Shown here: piece by piece, positions 25,965 through 35,900 of the stretch
Layout of the letters: every line of letters starts with the position of its first letter
Position numbering within the stretch: the stretch's first letter is position 1
Assembly: GCA_000690595.2 (NCBI GenBank)
Contig: JHUT02000004.1
Location: 62,001 to 126,000, forward strand
Length of the DNA: 64,000 bases
From: Natrinema mahii
Lineage (GTDB): Archaea; Halobacteriota; Halobacteria; Halobacteriales; Natrialbaceae
Reading direction: 5' to 3'
Translations under genes and position numbers: made by a program
Notes under the pieces: model-generated
Told to the model about the DNA's origin: nothing
The model's database searches: none
What the model saw: the letters and a program-made list of their open reading frames with translations, nothing else

Positions 25965-26834
25965 TCAGTCCTGCTCGTCCAGAAACGAACGCAGCAAGTC
26001 GTTGACAGCGTCGGCCTCTTCGATGAAGAACAGATGCGAACCGCCCTCGACGAGCTCGAGTCGGCTGTCCCGGATCTGCTCCTCGAGCAGTCGCGCGTTC
26101 GTGACCGGAACCACCTCGTCGTCCGTCCCGTGACAGACCAGCGTCGGCACCCGAAGTCGCTCGAGGCGGTCGCTGACGTCGAAGCCCTGGACCGCGGCGG
26201 CCTGGGCCTCGCGTGCGGGGTCGTCGGCGTCCTGTTCGAGCCGCCACTCGAGGATCCGATCGATGAGATGCGGGTTGCGGTTGGTGAACCGCTCGTTGAA
26301 CGCGGGCCGCATCCGATGACGCAGCACCTGTCGTTCGGTCGCGCCGTCGGGCGTATCGAACATGTGTGCCTGGGTCTCGTCGGGGACCGGCGCGGCGTCG
26401 GGACCGCCGTGGCTCGTACAGAACAGTGTCAGCGACTTCGCACGGGAGTACTCGAGGGCGTAGCGCTGGGCGATCATCCCGCCCATGCTCGCCCCGACGA
26501 TGTGGGCGTCGTAGACCCCCGCGTCGTCGAGGACGGCCTCGAGGTCGGCCGCCAGCCCGCCGATCGAGTAGCCGGCGAGTTTGAGCAACACGAGCCCCCG
26601 AAGCGTGCCGGGCAGCCGCGCGACGAGCGGCGGGAGGCCGACGTCGGAACGCCCCGTCCCCCGGTTGTCGGGGGCGATCACGTCGTACTCGTCGGCGACG
26701 GCCTCCCGCTGCCAGCGCCACATCCACCGTCCGAACCCGAGCCCCTGGAGGAAGACGACGGGCGACCGACCGTCGCCGTCGCTTCGCTCGTACTCGTAAT
26801 AGATCGACACGCCGTCTCTCGTCGCCTGTGGCAT
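25965..26834 (-). CDS. Alpha/beta hydrolase
   Basis: A 289-residue alpha/beta-hydrolase fold enzyme. Visible elements: HGxG-equivalent FLQGLGFGRWMW near 30, nucleophile elbow GASMGG near 115, acid in CHGTDDEVVP near 245 and catalytic His in GGSHLFFIEEA near 275. The order fits the Ser-Asp-His triad. Similarity is to 3-oxoadipate enol-lactonase/esterase-type proteins, but substrate cannot be assigned. The start (MPQATRDG) was chosen since 60 residues upstream are non-natural. Confidence 0.85.
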   Translation of the reverse strand: MPQATRDGVSIYYEYERSDGDGRSPVVFLQGLGFGRWMWRWQREAVADEYDVIAPDNRGTGRSDVGLPPLVARLPGTLRGLVLLKLAGYSIGGLAADLEAVLDDAGVYDAHIVGASMGGMIAQRYALEYSRAKSLTLFCTSHGGPDAAPVPDETQAHMFDTPDGATERQVLRHRMRPAFNERFTNRNPHLIDRILEWRLEQDADDPAREAQAAAVQGFDVSDRLERLRVPTLVCHGTDDEVVPVTNARLLEEQIRDSRLELVEGGSHLFFIEEADAVNDLLRSFLDEQD

Positions 26835-27088
26835 GGCCGAACCGACGTGTCGAACGCCCTTGAAATCGATCCTCGAGGCGGAACGGGACGACGGCCGCCG
26901 GCCGGGATCGATCGCCAATCGGCAGACGGCGACGCGTAATATCTGATTATCGCCGCCGTGAGGCCGGGCGGGAGCGATATCGATGGCGGCCGATCGCCCG
27001 TCACGGGTCAGCATAGCGGACTACCGCATATAAAAGACGATCCGCGTAATCAGGGCGTTTATCCCGCCGGAGTAAAACATGATTACCG

Positions 27089-28180
27089 ATGCAGCGACTC
27101 CACGCCCGGTATCCGTTCCTCGAGGCTGCCCGCGAGACCGTCGCCACGGAAGCGGTCGATCTGGCGACCGTCGTCGAGGGGGACGAAGCGGTCGTCGACC
27201 GGGCGCGCCAACGGGTTAGTACCGCGATCGAGTCGGGGGAGACGGGGGAGCCACACCGCGATACGCGGATCGAGTTGCTCTCGTATCCGGTCGCGCGGGT
27301 GCTGGTCTCGATGGTCGACGAGCGCGTCCTCGTGCGCAAGTACGCCCGCGCCGAGGCCGCGACGGCCTACGACCGGTTCACCGAGGACATGGCCGATACG
27401 ACCGAACTGAAAAGCGTCGAGTCGACGGGACTCGACCTCGGGGCCCTGCTCGCGGAGTTCGACCTGCGGGACGCGGTCCGGGCGGCCTCCGACGGGGGGT
27501 ACCGGATCGACGTCGGGACCTACCTGCCGCTGGCCGAGGACCTCCGGGACGACGGCTGGCGGCTCGTCAACCGGCCCCTCGAGGCCGGCGAGGTCCCCGT
27601 CGGCGAGGACGAACTCCTGACGCTGGTCCGCGAGGCGATCCGGGGCCGGATCGACGACGGGCTCCCCTTCGAGGTGCCCGAGTCCATCGCGACCGCCCTC
27701 GCGGACGAGGCCGACGAGATCCGTGAGGTGCTCGCGGAGCTGGACCTGACACAGGACATCGATACCGTCGTCCCCGACCTCTTCCCGCCGTGTATGAAGG
27801 CGCTGCTCGACCAGATCCAGAAGGGCGAGCATCTTCCCCACCATTCTCGCTTTGCGATCACGGCTTTTCTGACGAGCATCGGGATGGATACCGACGAGAT
27901 CGTCGACCTCTACCGGGTCAACTCGTCGTTCGGCGAGGAGATGACTCGCTACCAGACCGACCACATCCGCGGGGACACCTCGCCGACGGAGTACTCGCCG
28001 CCCTCGTGTGCGACCATGCAGTCCTACGGCGACTGCGTGAACAAGGACGACCTCTGCGAGCGGATCCCCCACCCGATGGCCTACTACGAACGGCGGATCG
28101 ACGACGCCGACGACGAGGAGTTAGAGGACTGGCGAGAATCGGACGACGGGAGCGACGGGAGTGCCGCGAGCGGCGACTGA
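27089..28180 (+). CDS. priL: DNA primase large subunit
   Basis: A 363-residue PriL that pairs with PriS to make RNA/DNA primers. The four cysteines of the 4Fe-4S cluster are visible at residues 235 (FPPCMKAL), 307 (SPPSCATM), 316 (YGDCVNK) and 323 (DDLCERI). The acidic tail (DDADDEELEDW onward) is a halophile extension. Its closeness to pcn is consistent with replication-gene clustering. A TATA-like tttat lies about 30 bp upstream of the ATG. Confidence 0.94.
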   Translation: MQRLHARYPFLEAARETVATEAVDLATVVEGDEAVVDRARQRVSTAIESGETGEPHRDTRIELLSYPVARVLVSMVDERVLVRKYARAEAATAYDRFTEDMADTTELKSVESTGLDLGALLAEFDLRDAVRAASDGGYRIDVGTYLPLAEDLRDDGWRLVNRPLEAGEVPVGEDELLTLVREAIRGRIDDGLPFEVPESIATALADEADEIREVLAELDLTQDIDTVVPDLFPPCMKALLDQIQKGEHLPHHSRFAITAFLTSIGMDTDEIVDLYRVNSSFGEEMTRYQTDHIRGDTSPTEYSPPSCATMQSYGDCVNKDDLCERIPHPMAYYERRIDDADDEELEDWRESDDGSDGSAASGD

Positions 28181-28271
28181 CGGCGGTCGCTCGCGCGAAA
28201 TCGGGTCACCGGACCGGTCGATTCGCTAGCGGTGTCACCACCGTCCGAACGGAAAATAACGACGGACTACT

Positions 28272-28535
28272 TCAGAACGTTCCGTTCGTCTCCGCATCGT
28301 CGTCGGCCTCGAGACCGTCGCCGCCGTCGTTCAGGGTGTAGGCCAGTCCGATGCCGACCGCGGTCAGCAGGAGGATAAAGCCGATTATGGCCGCAACGAG
28401 CAGCTGTGCCCCCTCGGGGGTGAGGCTCCCGTTGTCGGCAGTGTGAGAAGAGCCGATTGCGATCATCGTCGCAAGCACGAGGAGGACCGCACCGACCGCG
28501 GAAACGATTTCGATGAGCTGCTCGCGATTTGGCAT
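28272..28535 (-). CDS. Small two-helix membrane protein
   Basis: An 87-residue protein with membrane helices at about 10-29 (IVSAVGAVLLVLATMIAIG) and 44-67 (LLVAAIIGFILLLTAVGIGLAY) and an acidic C-terminus. It resembles an uncharacterised haloarchaeal family (DUF7472-like). It is convergent with priL; no partner is suggested. Confidence 0.7.
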   Translation of the reverse strand: MPNREQLIEIVSAVGAVLLVLATMIAIGSSHTADNGSLTPEGAQLLVAAIIGFILLLTAVGIGLAYTLNDGGDGLEADDDAETNGTF

Positions 28536-28672
28536 TGTCGGATCGATTTCGTCGGCCCGGTGAAAAGCGCTTCGAAGGGGGCTTCGGCGACGGTCGAGCG
28601 GTGACCGTCTCGCCGGCGCTTGTAAACGCAGCCCCTGCGAACGCAGGCGGACACGTTATACTGATCGGGGCC

Positions 28673-28758
28673 CTATAGTAGCCACTGAAAGTCATTGCAC
28701 ACCTGATCGCACGACAGCGTTGTGATCAGTGTGTGAATCGTTTCAGTGGCTACTATAG
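28673..28758. mobile_element. 86-bp MITE-like palindromic element
   Basis: Perfect 18-bp terminal inverted repeats (CTATAGTAGCCACTGAAA and its complement, 28673-28690 and 28741-28758) enclose a centre that is itself partly palindromic (ctgatcgc...gtgatcag). This is the design of a non-coding miniature element or IS-derived remnant. No clear target-site duplication is visible at its edges. It sits upstream of the SWIM gene. Confidence 0.7.
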
Positions 28759-28807
28759 AGCGGTCGAATAGCCAGCCGACCACCGAGTTCACCCCCCTGA
28801 CGCACCC

Positions 28808-29446
28808 ATGAAAACAACAGCGTCACCGAAAGCGCCGCTTCCCGTCCCGTCCGCGGACCACCTCGCCGAGCGGTCGCGCCGCGCCCGCACCGAACCGATG
28901 TCGGTGCTGGCGCTGGGCGACGGTCTCTACGAGGTCGAGTCCGCGAGCGACCACACCTACCTCGTCGATCTCGAGGCCGGCAGGTGTACCTGCCCGGATC
29001 ACGTCTTCCGCGAGGCACGCTGTAAGCACGTCCGCCGGGTCGCGATCGAGATCACGGAGGGCCGGACCCCGCCGCCGGGCGAGATCGCCGTCGCGTGTCG
29101 CGACTGCGGCGAGACGTGTTTCGTCGCCGAGGACGCCGCCGCGCCGTTTTACTGCGACGACCACGCGCTCTCGCCGGGCGACGCCGTCGTCGACCGCGAG
29201 ACCGGCGACCAGCTCACCGTCGTCGACGTCTCCGAGTTGCGGGCCGACGCCGTCGAGATCGGACCGGCCGACCGCACCGTCGCCGAGTACGAGACCAACG
29301 AGGACTACGACCCCGACGTCCCGGTCGTCGGCGCGGTCTACCCCCACGCGACCGTCGCCGCGAACGGCGTCGTTCCCTCGTCGCTGAAAGTGTATACCTT
29401 CCCGCGGACTCGCCTCGAGCGAGCGACGCCGGGAGCGAGCGACTGA
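28808..29446 (+). CDS. SWIM zinc-finger protein
   Basis: A 212-residue protein. The SWIM motif CxCxnCxH is complete near residues 59-76 (RCTCPDHVFREARCKHVRR), following YEVESASDHTYLVDL. A second cysteine-bearing segment (VACRDCGETCFV near 98-109) may be another zinc site. The C-terminal half is a soluble acidic domain with DPDVPVVGAVYPH. SWIM fingers bind DNA or proteins; haloarchaeal copies are uncharacterised. The MITE-like palindrome lies about 50 bp upstream. Confidence 0.88.
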   Translation: MKTTASPKAPLPVPSADHLAERSRRARTEPMSVLALGDGLYEVESASDHTYLVDLEAGRCTCPDHVFREARCKHVRRVAIEITEGRTPPPGEIAVACRDCGETCFVAEDAAAPFYCDDHALSPGDAVVDRETGDQLTVVDVSELRADAVEIGPADRTVAEYETNEDYDPDVPVVGAVYPHATVAANGVVPSSLKVYTFPRTRLERATPGASD

Positions 29447-29541
29447 GATCGCCGTTCCCTCCAGTCGGGAGACAACGGCTTGCAACGCGCGTGTCGTTGC
29501 TATCGTCCCGTTTCTTGTGACCCGGTATCGAATGGCGACCC

Positions 29542-31377
29542 ATGGGAACTGGTATCGAGTACGGCGCGTTCGACGAGGGACGGCACGTGAACTACTGGGA
29601 ACTCGATCGCACGCTCCAGCGGGAACTACGGCGGGTGTACGACGCCGACGAGTTCGAGTGGGCCGAGCCCCGACTCGCCGAGTTCGGCGAACTGATCGGC
29701 CACAGCGTCGCCGACAACGCCGATTACGTCGACGACCACGGGCCGGAACTCGAGACCTACGACAAGTACGGTGACGTACACAACGCCGTCCGCTATCCGG
29801 CCGAACAGCTCGAGAACGACGAACTGGCCTACGGAGCCGGTATCGTGGCCGACGCCTTCGAGGCCCCGCCGGGCCGCGACGAGCCGATGGCGATCAGTCA
29901 CTTCCTTGGGATGTTGCAGCTGCTGTGTTACGCCGACGCCGGGTTCGGCTGTCCAGTCGCGATGACCGCCGGGTCGGCGCTGGTCCTCGAGCGCTTCGAC
30001 GACGGCGACCTCGAGCCCTACTACCGGGCGCTGACCAGCCGCGACTACGACGACCTGATCGAGGGCGCGATGTTCCTCACGGAAGAGCAAGGCGGCAGCG
30101 ACGTCGGAGCCAACGAGACGACGGCGCGATACGACGACGAGGCGGACTGCTGGCGGCTCACCGGAGAGAAGTGGTTCTGCTCGAACATCGACGCCGAGGG
30201 GACGCTCGCGCTCGCCCGGACCGAGGACGCCCCGTCGGGGACCGACGGCCTCTCGATGTTTCTCGTGCCCCACGGCGATCCCGACGAGGGGGTCCTGACG
30301 AAGGGCGACCGCCGCGAGTTCGAGGGCCCGCCGCCGGGCGACGCGCTCAACGACCAGCTGTACCGCCGCCTGAAGGACAAACTCGGAACCACCGCCGTTC
30401 CGACCGGCGAAGTCGAGTTCGACGACACGAAGGCATATCTCGTCGGCGAGGAGGAAGCCGGCTTCGAACAGATGACCGAGATGCTGAACCTCGAGCGGCT
30501 CGCGAACGCCGCGGCCTCCTGCGGACTGATGGGGCGGGCTCTGCTCGAGAGCAAGGTGCAGGCGGCCACTCGCGAGGCCTTCGGGACGACGATCGACGAG
30601 TTCCCGCTGATGCGCGAGGACCTCGTCGACATGACCGTCGACTACGAGGCTGCGACGGCGTACGTCCACGAGGTCGGGCGGCTGTTCTCGGCGCGCGAAC
30701 GGGCGCGACGCAGCGACGCGGCGACTGCAGACGAGGACGCCTACCGGCTGCTGCGATTGCTGATCCCGATCGCCAAGCTCCGGACGGGTCGGATGGCCGT
30801 CGACACCGCCTCCTACGCCATGGAGATCCAGGGCGGGAACGGCTACGTCGACGACTTCGTCACCAACCGCCTGCTCCGGGACGCGCAGGTGCTGCCGATC
30901 TGGGAGGGAACCGAGAACGTCCTCTCGCTCGACGTCGTCCGCGCCCTCGAGCGCGAGGAGGCCCACGAGCCGTTCATGGAGACGGTCGAGCGACGCCTCG
31001 AAGCCGCCACCCATCCCGCGCTCGCCGACGCGGCCGAGACGGTCGCCGCGGAGTACGAGGACCTGACCGGCGCGCTCCTGACGCTGGCCGACGAGGATTC
31101 GGAGTACGCCCAGCTGTCGGCCAAGCGGCTGGCACACTACCTCTTCGAGGTGTTCACGGCCGCGCTGTTGCTCGAAGAGGCACAGGCCGACCTCGAGGAC
31201 GGCGACGGGCGGACGGCGATGGTCGCGCGGCGGTTCGTCACGAACGAACTCGAAGCCGAGGAGGCGCGGGGGATCACCGACGGCGACCGATTCGTCCTCG
31301 AGGCGTTCGAGTCGATCGTCCACCACGCGCCGGTCGATCCCGAGACGGTCGCGGAGGCGATGCCGGCCGACGACTGA
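29542..31377 (+). CDS. Acyl-CoA dehydrogenase family flavoenzyme (AidB-like)
   Basis: A 611-residue FAD enzyme, longer than the usual 380. Core: FLTEEQGGSDVGANET near 180 (substrate/FAD region), WRLTGEKWFCSN, then the helical domain. The motif LPIWEGTENVLSLDVVRALERE near 450 matches the AidB/large ACAD group, which have an extra C-terminal helical domain (here about 470-605). It likely oxidises an acyl-CoA in beta-oxidation or a related route; the specific substrate is unknown. Stand-alone gene, convergent with hjc. Confidence 0.9.
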   Translation: MGTGIEYGAFDEGRHVNYWELDRTLQRELRRVYDADEFEWAEPRLAEFGELIGHSVADNADYVDDHGPELETYDKYGDVHNAVRYPAEQLENDELAYGAGIVADAFEAPPGRDEPMAISHFLGMLQLLCYADAGFGCPVAMTAGSALVLERFDDGDLEPYYRALTSRDYDDLIEGAMFLTEEQGGSDVGANETTARYDDEADCWRLTGEKWFCSNIDAEGTLALARTEDAPSGTDGLSMFLVPHGDPDEGVLTKGDRREFEGPPPGDALNDQLYRRLKDKLGTTAVPTGEVEFDDTKAYLVGEEEAGFEQMTEMLNLERLANAAASCGLMGRALLESKVQAATREAFGTTIDEFPLMREDLVDMTVDYEAATAYVHEVGRLFSARERARRSDAATADEDAYRLLRLLIPIAKLRTGRMAVDTASYAMEIQGGNGYVDDFVTNRLLRDAQVLPIWEGTENVLSLDVVRALEREEAHEPFMETVERRLEAATHPALADAAETVAAEYEDLTGALLTLADEDSEYAQLSAKRLAHYLFEVFTAALLLEEAQADLEDGDGRTAMVARRFVTNELEAEEARGITDGDRFVLEAFESIVHHAPVDPETVAEAMPADD

Positions 31378-31457
31378 GACGGTCTGCTGTCCCGATGTCC
31401 AGGCGCATCCGCCGCCTGGGTCGTGGGTGCGCCGGCAATGACTGACAGCAAACCGTC
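31378..31457. terminator. Structured intergenic element between convergent genes
   Basis: Arms at 31378-31391 and 31444-31457 pair over 14 bp with one mismatch and enclose a second perfect stem CCAGGCG/CGCCTGG. It lies directly after the acyl-CoA dehydrogenase stop and just before the hjc stop, so it may be a bidirectional terminator or 3'-end stabiliser. Confidence 0.5.
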
Positions 31458-31465
31458 TGCAGCGG

Positions 31466-31987
31466 CTATTCGAGGGCGTCGGCGGCCTCGTCGACGTCCA
31501 TCACGCCCTGTTCGACGGCGTTGAGGACGCGCCGCAGGTCCTCGTCGGTGTCGTCGCCGCCCCCGTCGGCGGCCTCCTCGAGGGTGACCTTCTCCGATCG
31601 GCCGGTGAACTCGGGGAAGTCGGTGCCCTCCGCCAGCGCCGTTTCCTTCTTGACGCGGTAGTTGCCACCGTCGGTGACATAGAGGTCGCCGGGGTGGAAG
31701 AAGTACCAGTCCTCGCGGTCGAAGCGGACGCCGATCCGGGGTTTCGCGCCGAAGTTCCGCGCGAAGAACGTCAGCGCTTCGACCTCTTCACCGGTGAGAT
31801 AGATCGGGTCGCCGGAACTCGATTTGGCCTCGATCGCGTAGAAGCGCTCGCCGTCGCCGGCCAGCACGTCGGGGAGTTCCCGCTCGGTCGCGGAGCCGCT
31901 GGCGGGCGCTCGCATCACCGCGAAGCCGGCCTCGTCGAGCGCGTTGACGAGTTCCCGCTCGCGGCGGTCGCCCTTCGCCTGAGACAT
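31466..31987 (-). CDS. hjc: Holliday junction resolvase Hjc
   Basis: A 173-residue archaeal resolvase that cuts four-way junctions. The PD-(D/E)XK-type core is visible: [41 protein letters not shown] (catalytic Asp, Glu-x-Lys) and [21 protein letters not shown]-terminal helical acidic extension (about 130-173) is added in haloarchaea. The start was set at [13 protein letters not shown]. Confidence 0.94.
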   Translation of the reverse strand: MSQAKGDRRERELVNALDEAGFAVMRAPASGSATERELPDVLAGDGERFYAIEAKSSSGDPIYLTGEEVEALTFFARNFGAKPRIGVRFDREDWYFFHPGDLYVTDGGNYRVKKETALAEGTDFPEFTGRSEKVTLEEAADGGGDDTDEDLRRVLNAVEQGVMDVDEAADALE

Positions 31988-32070
31988 GGACGATTCTCTT
32001 CCGCGGGCGGTAATAAAGGACCGGACGGCGGCGGATGGCGCAGTGAAAGTGGTCTCCGATGCAGCAGGCG

Positions 32071-32886
32071 TTACAGCGGGATCGACGTGACGACCGCGAG
32101 AATCGCCTCGCCGGCCGGCGCCGCCTCCTCGAGGTCGTACTCGAGGGCGAGATACAGCAGGCCAAACTGGATGCCGTTGAACGTGGCGTGGGCGGCAATC
32201 GGGACGAGGAGGTTCTCGCTTTTCGCGTAGAGCGTCCCGAAGATGAGTGCGCCGCCAAAGACGGTCACGATCGGTACCGCGGTCGCGAGTAACGACGGCG
32301 AGCTGACGGCGTAGGAGACGAAGTGGATCAACGCGAAGATCGCGCTCGCGATGACGATCGCCTGTGGCCGACTGAACCCGTCGTAGAGGCGTTTCTGGAC
32401 GATGTTCCGGAAGAGGAACTCTTCGGCCGGCGCGTTGAAGAAGAAGACGATACCGATCATGATCAGGACCATCGTCTGGTCGTTTTCGATGTACTGCATC
32501 ACCTCGTTCTCCGCGGACGGCAGCGAGAGGGCAGTGACGACGATATTCACGAGGAGGTAGAACCCGATCATGCCGACGATCCCTGCGCCGACGTACGCCC
32601 ACCCTCGCTTCGACGGCGGTCGGAGATCGACGTACGACCAGCCGCGATCGGTGACGACGAGATACAGGACCCCGGCCAGCGCCATTCCAACGAAATTCAG
32701 GCTCAACAGCGCCGTTCGGCCGGCGATCGACGGCTCCGCCGACGGATCGAGCAGCGCCGGATCGAGAAAGAACGCGGGCAGTGTCGTGACGTTCGGCGCG
32801 ACGACGACGCCGAAGATCGTCAATCCGATGGCGACGAGCGTCGAGCGCAGCGGCCCGTCGGTCCGGCGGCGGGAAGATGTTGCCAT
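32071..32886 (-). CDS. CPBP-family intramembrane metalloprotease
   Basis: A 271-residue polytopic protein of the CPBP (Rce1-like/ABI) family. The motifs that bind the catalytic metal and water are present in the second half: [16 protein letters not shown] near 150 (EExxxR), ALIHFVSY near 190, and [13 protein letters not shown] near 235. Family members cleave membrane-near peptides or prenyl-proteins; target unknown here. The ATG at 32886 was preferred over one 6 codons earlier. Confidence 0.88.
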   Translation of the reverse strand: MATSSRRRTDGPLRSTLVAIGLTIFGVVVAPNVTTLPAFFLDPALLDPSAEPSIAGRTALLSLNFVGMALAGVLYLVVTDRGWSYVDLRPPSKRGWAYVGAGIVGMIGFYLLVNIVVTALSLPSAENEVMQYIENDQTMVLIMIGIVFFFNAPAEEFLFRNIVQKRLYDGFSRPQAIVIASAIFALIHFVSYAVSSPSLLATAVPIVTVFGGALIFGTLYAKSENLLVPIAAHATFNGIQFGLLYLALEYDLEEAAPAGEAILAVVTSIPL

Positions 32887-32991
32887 GGCCGACCGTACGG
32901 CCACCGGACCCTTGGGCGTTTCACTCCCGGCATGAAGACGGTCGCTCGAGTCGGCTCGAGCGAGGACGGCGAGGAAGGGCGTCGCGGTCGC

Positions 32992-35900
32992 TCAGCTCGG
33001 GGCGACCGGGACCTGATCCTCGAACAGTTGTGCCAGCAGCCGGCCCTGCGCGAGCCGCAGGTGACGGTTGACCGTCGGCTGTGTCACCGCGAGCATCTCG
33101 GCGATCTCCTCGCCGGTGCTCTCGCGGGGCCACTCGAAGAAGCCGGCGAAGTAGGCGGTCCGAAGGACCTCGAGCTGTCGGTCGGTCAGGGCGTCGAACA
33201 GCGACGTCACGAGTTCGCTGCGCGTCCCCATCGAGCGCTCGACGTGGCGACGTGCCCGTAGCTCGACGGCACCGCGTCCCTCGCCGAGCGTCTCGACGAA
33301 CTCGCGGACGTCGGTCCCGGTCGGGACGTCGACGACGACCTCGAGCCCCTCGCCGTCGGCCCGTATCGAGCGCGGACTGCCGCCGTGACGAACCAGGCGG
33401 GCGGCCAGGGAATCGCCGGAGACGGTCGCCTCGAACCGACACGTCCCGTCGGTCTCGCTGATCAGTCGGGCGTCGGTGACCGACACGAGGTCCGCGAGCG
33501 CCGATCGAACGTCGTCGGGCGCGACGCCGTCGGTCTCGACGAACAGCAGCGTCTCGTCGCTCGCGTGCGATCCCAGTCCCGCGTACTCGATACTGGCTCC
33601 CGTCTTCGCCGCGAGCCGCGAGAGGAGGGCCTCGTCGTCGTCGATCCCCAGCGTCAACTCGAGCAGCCGTTCGGCGTGAAGCGCCTCCCGGGTCTTCATC
33701 GCGGTGATCGCGTTGGCGATCCCCTCGCCCAGTTCCGTCAGGACCGTCCGCTCGAGGTCGCCGAAGGCGTCGGGCTCGTCGGCGTAGATCGTCAGGACGC
33801 CGTAGGAGTACTCCGCGTGGGACAGCGGGACGCTGATGACCGACTGGAACCCCCGGTCGACCGCCCGCCGCCGCCAGGAGTCGTCCTGCAGCCCCTCGAC
33901 CACGTTGGAGACGACCGTCGGCGTCCCGCCGGCGGCGGTCCGGACGGCCGGCTCGGCGGCGTCGTCCGCGAGCGACACGTCGTCGAGATACGCCTCCCCG
34001 TCGCCGGCCCAGGCGCGGGGCTCGAGGCGGGTCCCGCTCGGGTCGCGGTCGCCGACCCAGGCGAAGGCGACCGAGTCGGCCTCGAGCAGTCGCTCGGGGA
34101 CGGTCCGCTCGATCTCGCCGCGGCTCTCGGCTCCGATGAGGACCTGATCGATCCGCCTGATCAGCTCCGTCGTCTCGATCTGTCGGTTGAGGCGCTCGTT
34201 CCGCCGCTCGAGTTGCGCCTCGCGTTCGCGGAGGCTGGCCTCGCTCTCGAGGCGGTCGAACGCGGCCTCGGTCGTTGCCACGAGCGTCTCGATCAGCCGA
34301 CGGGACTCGGCGTCGATCGGCTCCGCGTCGGTCGCGACCGCGAAGACGCCGTAGTCGCCGATCGGGACGACGACCCCGCTCTCGACGGCCGGGTCGAAGA
34401 CCTGCGACCGATCGACCGACGACGGATCGTCGACGACGGTCCCCGTCCCGCTCACGTAGGTGCTCCAGAGGGCGGACTCGCCGTCGCCGATGGCGACCGA
34501 GGGAGCCCCGTTACAGAGGCGGTCGAAGGCCTCGGTCGAGGCGACTGGGACGAGTCGGTTGACCGCCGGATCGAGTCGGTAGACGGCCGCGCCCGACGCC
34601 TCGAGGACCTCGGAAGCGGTCTCGACGACCAGCGCCGAGACCTCCGCTTCGGTGTCGGTCCCGAGCAGGTCCCTGGCCGCGTCGTGCAACGACTCGAGGG
34701 CCAGTTCGCGCTCCTTGCGGTCGGTGATGTCCTGGATCGTCCCGCGGACGCCGACGACGTCGGCCGCTCGGGCGTCGCCGTCGTCGGCCCCGTCCGCGCG
34801 GACCGGCTCGCCGGTCGAGCGGACCCATCGTTCGTCCCCCGACGAGGTCCGCATTCGGTGTTCGATCTCGTAGCCCTCGCCCGTTTCGATGGTGCGGTCG
34901 ACGATCGCGAGGACGCGTTCTCGGTCCTCGGGATGGGGGAACGAGGTCGCCAGTTCCGAGTCGACCGTCGCGTCCGGCGGGAGGTCGTAGAGACGACGCA
35001 ATCCGTCGGTAAAGGTCACGTCCCGCGTCTCGCCGCTGACGTCGAGTTCCCAGCCGCCGATGCCGGCGAGGCGCTCGGCCTGTTTGAGGAGTTCGGTCGT
35101 CCGCTCGAGGTCGCGTTCGCGCTCCTTGCGGTCGGTGATGTCGCGGACGACCCCCGCCGTCCCGACGAACTCGCCGTCGTCGCTCGGCAACAGCGCGATG
35201 TGGTTCTCGACGTCGATCGTCTCGCCGTCGGCGGTCTCGAGGACGATCTCGACCGTCCGGGAGGGGGCGTCCGACCGGAGGAGTTCGCGGATCCGATCCT
35301 GTGCCCGCTCGACGTCCGGCGAGGGGATCACCGTCGCCGCGGGTTCGCCGAGCAGTTCCGCGGGCTCGTAGCCCAGGATGGGCTTGGCGGCGTCGTTCAG
35401 ATAGGTGAACCGCCCCTCCTCGTCGAGCGTGTAGACCAGTTCGTCCAGCGCCTGGACGATCGCCTCGAACCGCTCGAGATCGCGTTCGCGCTCCTTGCGC
35501 TCGGTGATATCGCGAATGACCCCCGCGGTCCCGGCGAACTCCCCGTCCTCGCTCGGCAACAGCGCCATATGGTTTTCCGCGTCGATCACGTCGCCGTCGA
35601 CGGTCTCGAGGTCCATCTCGAAGGTTCGGGTAGGCTCGCCGGCGCTGCGGAGGTCACGGATCCGGTCGCGGGCCGTCTCGAGGTCGGCTTCGTCCATCAC
35701 CGTCGAGACGGTCTCGCCGATCAGGTCGTCGGCCTCGTGGCCGGTGATCCCCTCGATGGCGTCGTTCAAGAAGGTAAACTCCCCGTCCGCGTCGATCGTG
35801 TAGACCAGTTCGTCCAGCGCCTGCAGGATCGTCTCGGTGCGCTCGAGATCGCGTTCGCGCTCCTTGCGCTCCGTGACGTCCTGGAACGAGCCACGGAGCG

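Noticed and set aside
29626-31326. A long antisense frame over the acyl-CoA dehydrogenase
   Set aside because: It mirrors the codon pattern of a recognised gene and has no own start context.
35102-35839. Repeated DNA in the PAS gene as a mobile element
   Set aside because: The 369-bp units are in phase and code for PAS domains, so they are a domain duplication.
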